A DNA stretch of 64,000 nucleotides from Pseudofrankia saprophytica (GTDB lineage Bacteria; Actinomycetota; Actinomycetes; Frankiales; Frankiaceae). The translations under genes were made by a program, and so were the position numbers. This document shows, piece by piece, positions 44,790 to 51,968 of the stretch. The notes under the pieces were generated by a model. That model was not told where the DNA came from. It worked only from the letters and a program-made list of their open reading frames with translations, and made no database searches. The DNA lies in assembly GCF_000235425.2 (NCBI RefSeq), contig NZ_KI912266.1, forward strand, positions 6,591,464 through 6,655,463. Reading direction: 5' to 3'. Numbering within the stretch: the stretch's first letter is position 1; each line of letters begins with the position of its first letter.

Positions 44790-45590
44790 TCAGTTCGCGC
44801 GGCGGTCGGCGAGCCGGCGGGCGGCGGACGCCATGCTCTGTTTCCAGGGCTGGGGGTCTGTTTCGGCGATCTCCGTCCACATCTGGGCAAGTGCTCCGGT
44901 GAAGGCGGTGACAGCCTCCGCGCGCGCGTCGCGCCAGCTGGAGAACTGTTCGCGGCCCCAGGCGTCCGCAGCGGCGGCCAAGTGGCCGGCGTCGATGAGC
45001 CTGATGAGGAGTGCGGCGGGGTCGGCCCAGGCGGGGCCGATGGTGGGCCAGGCCCAGTCGAGGAGCAGCGTCCGGTCGGCGCTGATGAGGATGTTGTCCG
45101 GGGCGAAGTCGGTGTGGAGCAGGTGGGTGCCGCGCAGGTGGTGGCGCTGCGTCGGCGGCACGTAGGCGGACCAGCGTTGCTCGACGGTCTTGATCGTCGG
45201 AACCTGCGGGCAGGGAAGGGCTGCGAGGTCGTTCAGGAGAGCCGCGACCCGCGGGAGGTCGGCCGATCCAGGCGTGTAGTCGGCGTGGCGCCCAGGGGCG
45301 TGTTCGAAGCAGAGCAGGCTCCAGCCTGCGGTTTCGAGGTCCCACAGCAGCCGTGGGGAGAGGGTGCGAACGGTCGGGTTGATGTCTCGTTCGCGCCGCT
45401 GCGAGCCGATCTGCGGATGGTCCAGCGGGATGCCCTTGACGAAGACCGGGCCGGCGGCAGTGTGCAGGGTCGCGGCGACCGCGGAGTTCACTCCGCCCGC
45501 CACCGAGGCGTGGGCAAGTACGGGCCCGATCTTGTCCTCGACCGCGGTCTGGACCTCGTCAGGCAGGTCAGCCCAGCCGATTCGCGCCAT
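44790..45590 (-). CDS. Aminoglycoside phosphotransferase-like kinase, last gene of the RiPP operon
   Basis: The protein has 266 residues from the ATG at 45590 (an upstream ATG at 45623 is possible). APH/choline kinase fold: SVAGGVNSAVAATLHT loop, Lys52 in VFVKG, the catalytic loop HTDFAPDN (159-166) and LLLDWAWP with metal Asp178. It transfers phosphate to a small molecule or peptide side chain. It lies 90 bp downstream of the 47-residue precursor on the same strand, so it may phosphorylate the peptide or give self-protection. A drug resistance role by chance neighbourhood is the alternative. Confidence 0.8.
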   Translation of the reverse strand: MARIGWADLPDEVQTAVEDKIGPVLAHASVAGGVNSAVAATLHTAAGPVFVKGIPLDHPQIGSQRRERDINPTVRTLSPRLLWDLETAGWSLLCFEHAPGRHADYTPGSADLPRVAALLNDLAALPCPQVPTIKTVEQRWSAYVPPTQRHHLRGTHLLHTDFAPDNILISADRTLLLDWAWPTIGPAWADPAALLIRLIDAGHLAAAADAWGREQFSSWRDARAEAVTAFTGALAQMWTEIAETDPQPWKQSMASAARRLADRRAN

Positions 45591-45679
45591 CGACACCGTT
45601 GTTGGATCCCTCTCGGTTCGCATGGTTCGGCCCGCCCGGGCGGCGCGGACGGGCGCCCGGGCGGGCCGGTTGATCGTCT

Positions 45680-45823
45680 CTAGTAGGGGTTGTTGTCGCC
45701 CGCGCTGCAGCTGCACATGTCCGACGCGGACAGTACGTCCAGGTCCTCGACGAGCTGCAGCTCGGTGCTGTCCTCGTCGACAGTGGCGGGACGTGGTCCG
45801 AGTTCGACCATCACGGCCGTCAT
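45680..45823 (-). CDS. RiPP precursor peptide, 47 residues
   Basis: The ATG at 45823 follows a strong GGGAGGTGA whose last three bases are the stop of the radical SAM gene; 4 bp separate the two genes. The leader is acidic (VDEDSTELQLVEDLDVLSAS), with an LxL.. LD pattern like the FxLD family. The proposed core is DMCSCSAGDNNPY at the C-terminus, with two cysteines, two serines, two Asn and a terminal Tyr. The neighbours (FxLD-type methyltransferase, radical SAM/SPASM enzyme) argue strongly for a modified peptide. It is too short for most gene finders. Confidence 0.8.
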   Translation of the reverse strand: MTAVMVELGPRPATVDEDSTELQLVEDLDVLSASDMCSCSAGDNNPY

Positions 45824-45827
45824 GGTG

Positions 45828-46940
45828 TCACCTCCCTTCGGTGTGCTGGCAGTAGGCGGACGGGGATGCCGCCGCCTTGCGGTAGAGCGTCACGAGCGGC
45901 ATGCAGGTACCGCAGGTGCCGCTGAGCGTGCAGCCCGAACAGCCGCCCTGACGGGCCAGCAGGCCGTCGGCGATGCCGCCGAGGCGGACGAGCCCGTCGA
46001 CGCCCTCGGTCAGCAGGTCGACGTGCGGATCGCGGCCGACCTTGCAGATCGACGCCTTGCCGTGCGGGTCGACGTGGAAGAACGTGTGGCCGGCGTTGCA
46101 GCCGGTGAACGGCTTGCGTGCCCGCAGATGGGCACTGGACTGCGCGGGCAGTGTCTCGGCGCCGCCGTAGATCGTCGGGGAGATGTTCGTGTACTCATCG
46201 AACGGCAGCTCGTAGCCCTCCGCCAAGGCGCGCATCTCGTCGACCTCGTCGGCGTTGTGCCGGGCGACGATCAGGTTGAGGTGCAGCGGCAGACCGGCTT
46301 CATGCGCGGCGGCAATGCCTTGGCGGAACTTGCGGAAGGAGCCTGGGCGGCGGGTCAGGCCGTCGTAGCTCGTCTCGGTCGCGCCGTAGACGCTGACGAC
46401 GATCTCGTAGGGCCGCGCCGAGGTGAACAGGTCGAGGATGGCGGGGTTCGCGAGCCTGAATCCGTTGGTGGAGATCGTGAGCATCATGCCCAGCTCGCTC
46501 GCGAGCCGGTAGACGTCCGGGAACAGTTTGTCTATCAGTGGCTCGCCGCCGGTCAGCTGCAGCCAGAGCACCCCGGCGTCCCGCAGCATGTGCAGCATCC
46601 GTTCCCGGTCCGGCCAGGCGAGACCCTCGAATCTTTTCAGGCCGAGGTAGCAGTGCTCGCAGTCGTAGTTGCAGCCGAGGTTCAGCTCGTAGGAGGCCCG
46701 GCCGAAGCCGTAGGCGGTCTCCCGCCGGACGAGTACCGCGTCGCGGACGCGTCGGCCGCCCAGGTCGACCTGCCAGGTCTGACGGGCGGCGACCGCCAGC
46801 CAGTCCGGGCAGATCAGGCCACCCGCAGACGCCTCCGCGAGTTCGGCGTACTGCTGTCGCGGAGCTTTGAAGCCCCGCCGGGAACCGGGGCGGACGAGAA
46901 GGAAATTGCCCAAGAACGGGCTCGCGATGACCTCGTGCAT
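45828..46940 (-). CDS. Radical SAM/SPASM peptide maturase
   Basis: The protein has 370 residues; the ATG at 46940 has GGAGGA 6 bp upstream. Cys90, Cys94 and Cys97 (CNYDCEHC) hold the radical SAM [4Fe-4S] cluster, and TGGEPL follows. The C-terminal third is a cysteine-rich SPASM domain (TGCNAGH, SICKVG, GGCSGCTLSGTCGTC, late YCQH) with auxiliary clusters. The first 85 residues may recognise the leader, since no separate RRE gene exists. SPASM enzymes make thioether, ether or C-C crosslinks in RiPPs. The gene lies 14 bp after the methyltransferase and 4 bp before the precursor. Confidence 0.9.
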   Translation of the reverse strand: MHEVIASPFLGNFLLVRPGSRRGFKAPRQQYAELAEASAGGLICPDWLAVAARQTWQVDLGGRRVRDAVLVRRETAYGFGRASYELNLGCNYDCEHCYLGLKRFEGLAWPDRERMLHMLRDAGVLWLQLTGGEPLIDKLFPDVYRLASELGMMLTISTNGFRLANPAILDLFTSARPYEIVVSVYGATETSYDGLTRRPGSFRKFRQGIAAAHEAGLPLHLNLIVARHNADEVDEMRALAEGYELPFDEYTNISPTIYGGAETLPAQSSAHLRARKPFTGCNAGHTFFHVDPHGKASICKVGRDPHVDLLTEGVDGLVRLGGIADGLLARQGGCSGCTLSGTCGTCMPLVTLYRKAAASPSAYCQHTEGR

Positions 46941-46954
46941 CCGGCTTCCTCCGT

Positions 46955-48178
46955 CTATGGCCAGGACAGCACGATGCGACTGTGCCGCCTGTCGATCACG
47001 CGGCCTGCGGGTAGCTGGCTGTCCTGGGTGTTTCTCGGGTGCAGGGTGACGCGGGGACCGGGTCCGTCGCGGTGGATGTCGTTCCAGTGGCGGACCTGTG
47101 CGGCGAACTCCTCTGCGAGCGTGGCGGCCTGCGGGCCGAAGCCATGGACTTCGAACCGGAACCAGTCGTGGTCGATCTTGTGCCCACCGAGGTAGGCGAG
47201 GGTGGTGCCGTCGACCGCGGCGTGGCCCATGCCGACCGGTGGCGGAATCAGGCCGGTCGTCTTCTCTTTGTCGACGGTGAGGTGGCAGTAGCCGTCGAAG
47301 GCGGTCGCCAGCCACAACTGCAACGTCTCGAACGACACCCGATTCGGAAAGATCACCCCCGTGTCGACATCAACCCGGGGCGTGCCCAGAACACCTGCCA
47401 GCTGGTCGGGATTGTCGGGAAGGTCGTCGTCGAAGACGAGCGTGATCCGTTCGCCGTCAAGCGCCAGGGTCGGTTTGTCGTGTGCGCTGGTTCCGCGCAT
47501 CGGGACAAACCCGGAGTACAGCACCGACGTGCTCTCCAACCGGTCGCCGCGGAACTCGAAGGTGACGGTGCGGTTGAGCCCGCGCAGTCGCAACGGCACG
47601 ACCAGCCGCCCACCTTCGACCAGCTGGTCGGTCCACGCGGGTGGTACGTCCCAGGCCTGGGCGGTGACCAGGACGACGTCGTAACGGGCCGACGTCGGTA
47701 GGCCGTCCTCGGCGTCGGCGAGGACGACCCGCACCTGGTCGTAGCCCGCGGCGGCCAGGCAGCGGCGGGCACGGTCGGTCACATCCGCGTCGATGTCCAC
47801 GGTCGTCACGGCGCCGGCCGGGCCGACGAGCTCGGCCGTCAGCGCCGCGTTGTATCCGCCGGAGCCAATTTCCAGGCAACGCATTCCCGGGCCGACGCGG
47901 GCAGACTCGAGCATCCTGGCCTGCAGCCAGGGAGCGGACACCGAGCTGAGCGTCACCCCTTGATCGTCCAGCTTCGTCCGCACGATGTGATCGGCGTACG
48001 CGGCCTCCAGCGACACCTCCGGGGCGAACAGATGCCGCGGCACCGCGCGGAAAGCCGCCTCCACCACAGGCGTTGTGATCATCCCGTCCGCGAGTAGCTT
48101 GCCAACCAACGCCCTGCGGGCCTCCCCCGCCCCTTGCTCGTCATCCAGGACATCGACGCTCTCAGCCATTCCAGCCAT
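46955..48178 (-). CDS. SAM-dependent methyltransferase, FxLD-system/PCMT-like
   Basis: The protein has 407 residues; the ATG at 48178 has GGGAGG 7 bp upstream. The N-terminal 235 residues resemble protein-L-isoaspartate O-methyltransferase (VEAAFRAVPRHLFAPE, SAPWLQARMLE, motif I LEIGSGGYNA at 102-111, later VVLVTAQAWDVPPAW). The C-terminal 170 residues match the extension seen in 'methyltransferase, FxLD system' proteins next to short RiPP genes. It may methylate an acidic residue or isoaspartate of the peptide; the core has Asp-Asn-Asn, a context prone to isoaspartate. It is the first gene of the operon. Confidence 0.88.
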   Translation of the reverse strand: MAGMAESVDVLDDEQGAGEARRALVGKLLADGMITTPVVEAAFRAVPRHLFAPEVSLEAAYADHIVRTKLDDQGVTLSSVSAPWLQARMLESARVGPGMRCLEIGSGGYNAALTAELVGPAGAVTTVDIDADVTDRARRCLAAAGYDQVRVVLADAEDGLPTSARYDVVLVTAQAWDVPPAWTDQLVEGGRLVVPLRLRGLNRTVTFEFRGDRLESTSVLYSGFVPMRGTSAHDKPTLALDGERITLVFDDDLPDNPDQLAGVLGTPRVDVDTGVIFPNRVSFETLQLWLATAFDGYCHLTVDKEKTTGLIPPPVGMGHAAVDGTTLAYLGGHKIDHDWFRFEVHGFGPQAATLAEEFAAQVRHWNDIHRDGPGPRVTLHPRNTQDSQLPAGRVIDRRHSRIVLSWP

Positions 48179-48238
48179 GCACGTCCTCCCTTCCACTGGC
48201 ATGGTTCCGCCGGGGATTGCCGAGAGGAAGGAGTTCGC

Positions 48239-48270
48239 TGTCCGGCGCTGTCCGCGGACACCAACGGACA
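48239..48270. promoter_or_regulatory. Symmetric array of four TGTCCG half-sites, candidate operator of the RiPP locus
   Basis: TGTCCG (48239-48244), the perfect palindrome TGTCCGCGGACA (48249-48260) and CGGACA (48265-48270). The outer half-sites are placed symmetrically, each 13 bp centre-to-centre from the palindrome midpoint, making one 32-bp dyad. It lies between the divergent methyltransferase and HTH regulator genes, where it could control both. The HTH protein at 48316 is the likely binder (inference). Confidence 0.6.
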
Positions 48271-48315
48271 CCCGTCGCGATGGTGGCCGTGGCGCATCGC
48301 CGGGATGATGGCGGA

Positions 48316-49479
48316 ATGGAGACCTTCGGCGAGGCCCTGCGCCGCTGGCGAGGCGAACTACCAATCCGTGAACTGGCCCGCCGGGCGCACTGCGGAAAAT
48401 CCCACATCTCGACACTCGAAAGCGGCCGCAGCTTCCCCAGCCTGCGCATCGCCGCGGCGCTCGACAAGACGCTGAACGCCGGCGGCGAACTCGTCGAACT
48501 CGCGGGCAGACCCCCAGCCGCAGACGCCACGGACATCAGCACGTCCGTCGCCAGCCCCGCCCTGGCAGCGGGGCCGGTCACCGCCCGATCCGTCGATCCG
48601 GCGGTGACCGGCTACTTCGAATCCCAGCTCGAAGGGCACTACCGGGCCGACATGTTGCTCGGCCCGCGCGACCTCATCCGCATCGTCGCGACCCAGTTCG
48701 AACTCATCGACCGGCTGGCCCGCGCCGCCGCCGCGGACATCCGCCGAGACCTCCTGCGTATCGGCACCGCCTACGCCGCCCTCGTCGGCTGGCTCTACCA
48801 GGACGCTGGCGACCTCGCCGCCTCAGCCTTCTGGCGCGGCATCGCCCAGGAGTTCGCCCTGCGCTCCCGCGACCCGCACCTCACCGCCTACGCGCTGATC
48901 AACCACGCGTCGGTCCGCACCGACCTCGGCGACGGCGCGGGCGTACTCGATCTGTGCGACGCCGCCCTCGCCACGAGCGACACCCTCACGCCCAAGGTCC
49001 GACTCATGACGTTGCAGCAGCGGGCACACGGCGCTTCGCTACTTGGCGACCGCGTCACCGTCGACACCCTGCTCGACACCGCGAACACCCTCACCGACCG
49101 CCTCGACGACGACCTGCCCTGGGGCAACGCCTGCCGCCGCACCCCCGGATACCTTCAGATCCAACGCGCCACCTGCTACGGCCGCCTCGGTCTCGCCCAC
49201 GAAGCCGCAGCACTCTGGGCGCAACTCCTCATGGACATCCCAAGCACCGCCCGCCGCGACCACGGCGTCTACCTCACCCGCTTCGCCACCGCCTGCGCCC
49301 AGGCAGGCCAACCCGACCAGGCTGTCCACCTCGCCCGCCAGGTCGTCCCCATCGCCGCCGAGACCGGATCCGCACGGCTACGACGAGAACTCACCGCCCT
49401 CCGCCACGGCATGCGGCCATGGAAAGATGCCCGCATCGCCACCGACCTCGCCGAGGTCCTCGCCGCAACGGAGGCGTGA
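48316..49479 (+). CDS. XRE-type regulator with TPR-like sensor region
   Basis: The protein has 387 residues from the ATG at 48316; the longer upstream frame would run through the operator array and is unlikely. Residues 3-60 hold a clear XRE HTH (FGEALRRWRGELPIRELARR, SHISTLESGRSFPSL). From about 110 the rest is helical, with TPR-like segments (AYALINHASVRTDLGDGAG, ATCYGRLGLAHEAAALWAQ). It is divergent from the RiPP operon. A quorum-like, peptide-sensing role is plausible but unproven. The pterin dehydratase gene follows after 2 bp, so they are coupled. Confidence 0.82.
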   Translation: METFGEALRRWRGELPIRELARRAHCGKSHISTLESGRSFPSLRIAAALDKTLNAGGELVELAGRPPAADATDISTSVASPALAAGPVTARSVDPAVTGYFESQLEGHYRADMLLGPRDLIRIVATQFELIDRLARAAAADIRRDLLRIGTAYAALVGWLYQDAGDLAASAFWRGIAQEFALRSRDPHLTAYALINHASVRTDLGDGAGVLDLCDAALATSDTLTPKVRLMTLQQRAHGASLLGDRVTVDTLLDTANTLTDRLDDDLPWGNACRRTPGYLQIQRATCYGRLGLAHEAAALWAQLLMDIPSTARRDHGVYLTRFATACAQAGQPDQAVHLARQVVPIAAETGSARLRRELTALRHGMRPWKDARIATDLAEVLAATEA

Positions 49480-49481
49480 CC

Positions 49482-49796
49482 ATGTCCGACGTGCCTGCCC
49501 TGCTCACCGACGACGAGATCACCACCCAGCTCGCGGACCATCCCGGCTGGACCCGGACCGGCGACGAAATCACCCGCACGTTCCGGCTCCGTTACCACGG
49601 CTCCGTCGCACTGATCGTCCACGTCGCCGACGTCGAACGCCTCATCGGCCACCACGCCGACATCGACCTACGCTGGGACACCATCCGCTTCGCCATCACC
49701 ACCCACGACGCCGGCCACCGCCTCACCGCCGCCGACTTCGACCTCGCCACTCGCATCGACGCCATCGCCACCGCCCACGGCGCTTCGCCCATCTAA
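49482..49796 (+). CDS. 4a-hydroxytetrahydrobiopterin dehydratase (PCD/DCoH family)
   Basis: The protein has 104 residues; the start lies 2 bp after the regulator stop. HPGWTRTGDEITRTF, the central IGHHADIDLRW and THDAGHRLTAADFDLA are the expected PCD signature, with the catalytic His pair in GHH and His in THDAG. It dehydrates 4a-hydroxy-tetrahydropterins formed by aromatic hydroxylases, and in some bacteria has a regulatory role. No pterin-dependent hydroxylase is nearby. Its tight coupling with the RiPP regulator is unexplained. Confidence 0.9.
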   Translation: MSDVPALLTDDEITTQLADHPGWTRTGDEITRTFRLRYHGSVALIVHVADVERLIGHHADIDLRWDTIRFAITTHDAGHRLTAADFDLATRIDAIATAHGASPI

Positions 49797-49898
49797 CTCA
49801 GCAGAACGCCCTGAGTCCCAACGATTCTCAGCTGGTGGCCAAGAGGGAGCCGTTCGCCAGGATCGGCGGACAGCAGGCCCGCAGGCTGAGCGGTAGGC

Positions 49899-50570
49899 CT
49901 ATCCATCCGGGCCACTAAATGCGAGCGGAACTCGGGTGATGATGTCCCAGTGATAGGACCTGCCTGCACGGCGTAGCTCAACCAGCGCGACAGCGTCCAC
50001 TCGGACCGTCGCCGGGGGCAGGCGGCGTAGCCTCGCTACTTCGGAGACGATCGGCTGGGCCTCGTTGGCCCCGTTGCTGTAGGCGATGCCGATGTGTGGC
50101 CGAAACCCGGCAGACCCGGCGGCGAGCCGAGAAGGGCCGAGTACGACGCCCGTGACGTCGAGAACAGCCTCGCGGACCGCGATAACTGGCTTCCACGGCT
50201 GGACGCTGAAACGGACGGCACCCGGCGACCCCGCCAGTGGACCGACCGTCAGCGTGAAAGCAGAGAAGGACGCGAGGCGCCGATGTGTCTCCAGGACGGC
50301 CGCGTCGAGGTCAGCCAGGGTGATCTGGTCAGTGAACGCGAGGCGTTGCAGCGTGAGGTGCAACCCGTCGGCCGGGACCGGGTCAAGAACGGACAGGTGA
50401 AGCCGCTCCTGGCAGCGCGCCGCAAGGGCGTGCAGCTCCGGGGCTTCTTCAAAGGTCAGCATCCAGTGGTAGGAGCGGCGGCCCGGTGTCCAGCCGGGAC
50501 GGTCCCAATGATCAACAAGCCGACTGAGCCTCGCGAACCGATCCCAGTCCTCGGCGACCTCGGAAGCCAT
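49899..50570 (-). CDS. 2H phosphoesterase family protein (2'-5' RNA ligase-like)
   Basis: The protein has 223 residues from the ATG at 50570; a GTG at 50639 in frame is an alternative. The fold has two HxTx-type motifs: HLTL at 71-74 and HIGI at 159-162, the second with Gly in place of the usual Ser/Thr. 2H enzymes hydrolyse 2'-5' linkages or cyclic phosphates in RNA, cyclic nucleotides or ADP-ribose derivatives. Some phages use them to destroy CBASS signals, and cells use them in RNA repair. It is divergent from the MazG-like gene. The replacement in the second motif may change or weaken catalysis. Confidence 0.8.
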   Translation of the reverse strand: MASEVAEDWDRFARLSRLVDHWDRPGWTPGRRSYHWMLTFEEAPELHALAARCQERLHLSVLDPVPADGLHLTLQRLAFTDQITLADLDAAVLETHRRLASFSAFTLTVGPLAGSPGAVRFSVQPWKPVIAVREAVLDVTGVVLGPSRLAAGSAGFRPHIGIAYSNGANEAQPIVSEVARLRRLPPATVRVDAVALVELRRAGRSYHWDIITRVPLAFSGPDG

Positions 50571-50701
50571 ATCCGCATATTCCGTCACCCGGCAATTCTT
50601 ACCTGCCGAGACATAGAATGTGTCGGCGTTCACGACCACGGCAACTCGCCCGCCTACCTTGAAACCAGCTGCCTAACCGCCAGACGGACAAAAGGACGCG
50701 C

Positions 50702-51052
50702 GTGCATCCCCTCGCCGCCGAGGCCAGCCTCGCCGACCTGCAGCGCTACGTCGCCGCGATGGAAGTCGAACGAGGTTTCAGCGACCAATCCGTCTACGAG
50801 CAGACCTGGCGCCTTCTGGAGGAGGCGGGCGAACTCGCCCGCGCCGTTCGCAAGAACAACGGGCAACGCACTTTGACGGGCGAGCTGATCGGCAGCGTCG
50901 ACGAGGAACTCGTCGACGTCCTCATCTTCGCCTGCTCGATCGCCAACCGCCTCGGCATCGACCTCACCGACGCCATCCGGGCGAAAGAAGCCCACAACGA
51001 GACCCGTACCTGGCCCGCCACGCCACGGGAGGCCTCCACGGCAGGCTCGTGA
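50702..51052 (+). CDS. MazG-like nucleotide pyrophosphohydrolase
   Basis: The protein has 116 residues from a GTG. LEEAGELARAVRK and EELVDVLIFACSIAN give the EExxE and ExxD metal motifs of the all-alpha NTP pyrophosphohydrolase fold, and KEAHNETRTW ends the domain. It hydrolyses nucleoside triphosphates to monophosphates. Together with the ITPase-like gene 127 bp downstream it forms a nucleotide-cleansing pair. Confidence 0.85.
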   Translation: MHPLAAEASLADLQRYVAAMEVERGFSDQSVYEQTWRLLEEAGELARAVRKNNGQRTLTGELIGSVDEELVDVLIFACSIANRLGIDLTDAIRAKEAHNETRTWPATPREASTAGS

Positions 51053-51178
51053 CGACGCCGGACTGTCCGCGCCAGCCGTCAAGCTGTCAGCCGGCCGGAT
51101 AACCCCAGGTCCGAAGTGTCCTCGCTCCGTGCCGGTCTCATCTCGGCACCGCCTCCACTTCTCCAGAGGAATAGCCAG

Positions 51179-51733
51179 ATGATCGAAAACGTCCTGTTGA
51201 TCACAGGGAACGAAGGCAAGGCCGCCGAGTACGCCACCCTCCTGGGCATCGACGTGCAGGCCGTCAAGCAGGACCTGATCGAGATCCAGTCCCTCGACGT
51301 TACGGCCGTCGTCGAACGGAAGGTCGCCGACGCCTACGCCAAGGTGCACGGCCCCGTACTCGTCGATGACACCGGCCTGACGGTGAACGCCTGGAATGGC
51401 CTGCCCGGCGCGCTCGTCGCCTGGTTCCTCGGCTCAGTCGGTACCCAGGGCATCCTCGACATGGCCGCCGGCCTGGCTGACCGGGCCGCGACCGTCACCG
51501 CCGCCCTCGGCTACGCCGACGCGAACGGCATCCGGGTTGTCACCGGCACCCTCCAGGGCACGCTCGCCACGGAACGGCGTGGCACGGGCGGCTTCGGCTA
51601 CGACGAGATCTTCATCCCCGCCGGCGGGGATCTGACCTTTGCGGAGATGTCCAGCGAGCAGAAGAATCTCGTCTCCCACCGCCGACTCGCGGTCGACGCC
51701 CTGCGCGCCGAACTCGGGCTCTCTGGCGCCTGA
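51179..51733 (+). CDS. XTP/dITP diphosphatase (RdgB/HAM1) family protein
   Basis: The protein has 184 residues; the ATG at 51179 has AGAGGA 8 bp upstream. LLITGNEGKAAEYATLLG at the start matches the TxNxxK-E motif, DDTGLTVNAWNGLPGA holds the catalytic Asp, GGFGYDEIFIP and FAEMSSEQKNLVSHR complete the signature. It removes non-canonical purine nucleotides. A second chromosomal rdgB is expected elsewhere, so this is an accessory copy. Confidence 0.9.
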   Translation: MIENVLLITGNEGKAAEYATLLGIDVQAVKQDLIEIQSLDVTAVVERKVADAYAKVHGPVLVDDTGLTVNAWNGLPGALVAWFLGSVGTQGILDMAAGLADRAATVTAALGYADANGIRVVTGTLQGTLATERRGTGGFGYDEIFIPAGGDLTFAEMSSEQKNLVSHRRLAVDALRAELGLSGA

Positions 51734-51968
51734 GGGGCATCACACCGCATCGCGACAGGCACGGTGACATGTGATCCTGCGACGAGAGTTATCCAGCCGC
51801 CGGGCCTGATAGGCCGGTGATGCGACCGGCTTGGTGTCTCGCGATGCCTTCGGCGATGCGTTCCGGAGCGGCCGGCTTTCAGCGGTGTCATGCCCGGTGA
51901 CCGGCGCGGTGTGCTCCGAGGTGCGCGTCCGCGACCGCCCCGCCGGCAGGAGACCTACGCCAAGATCC

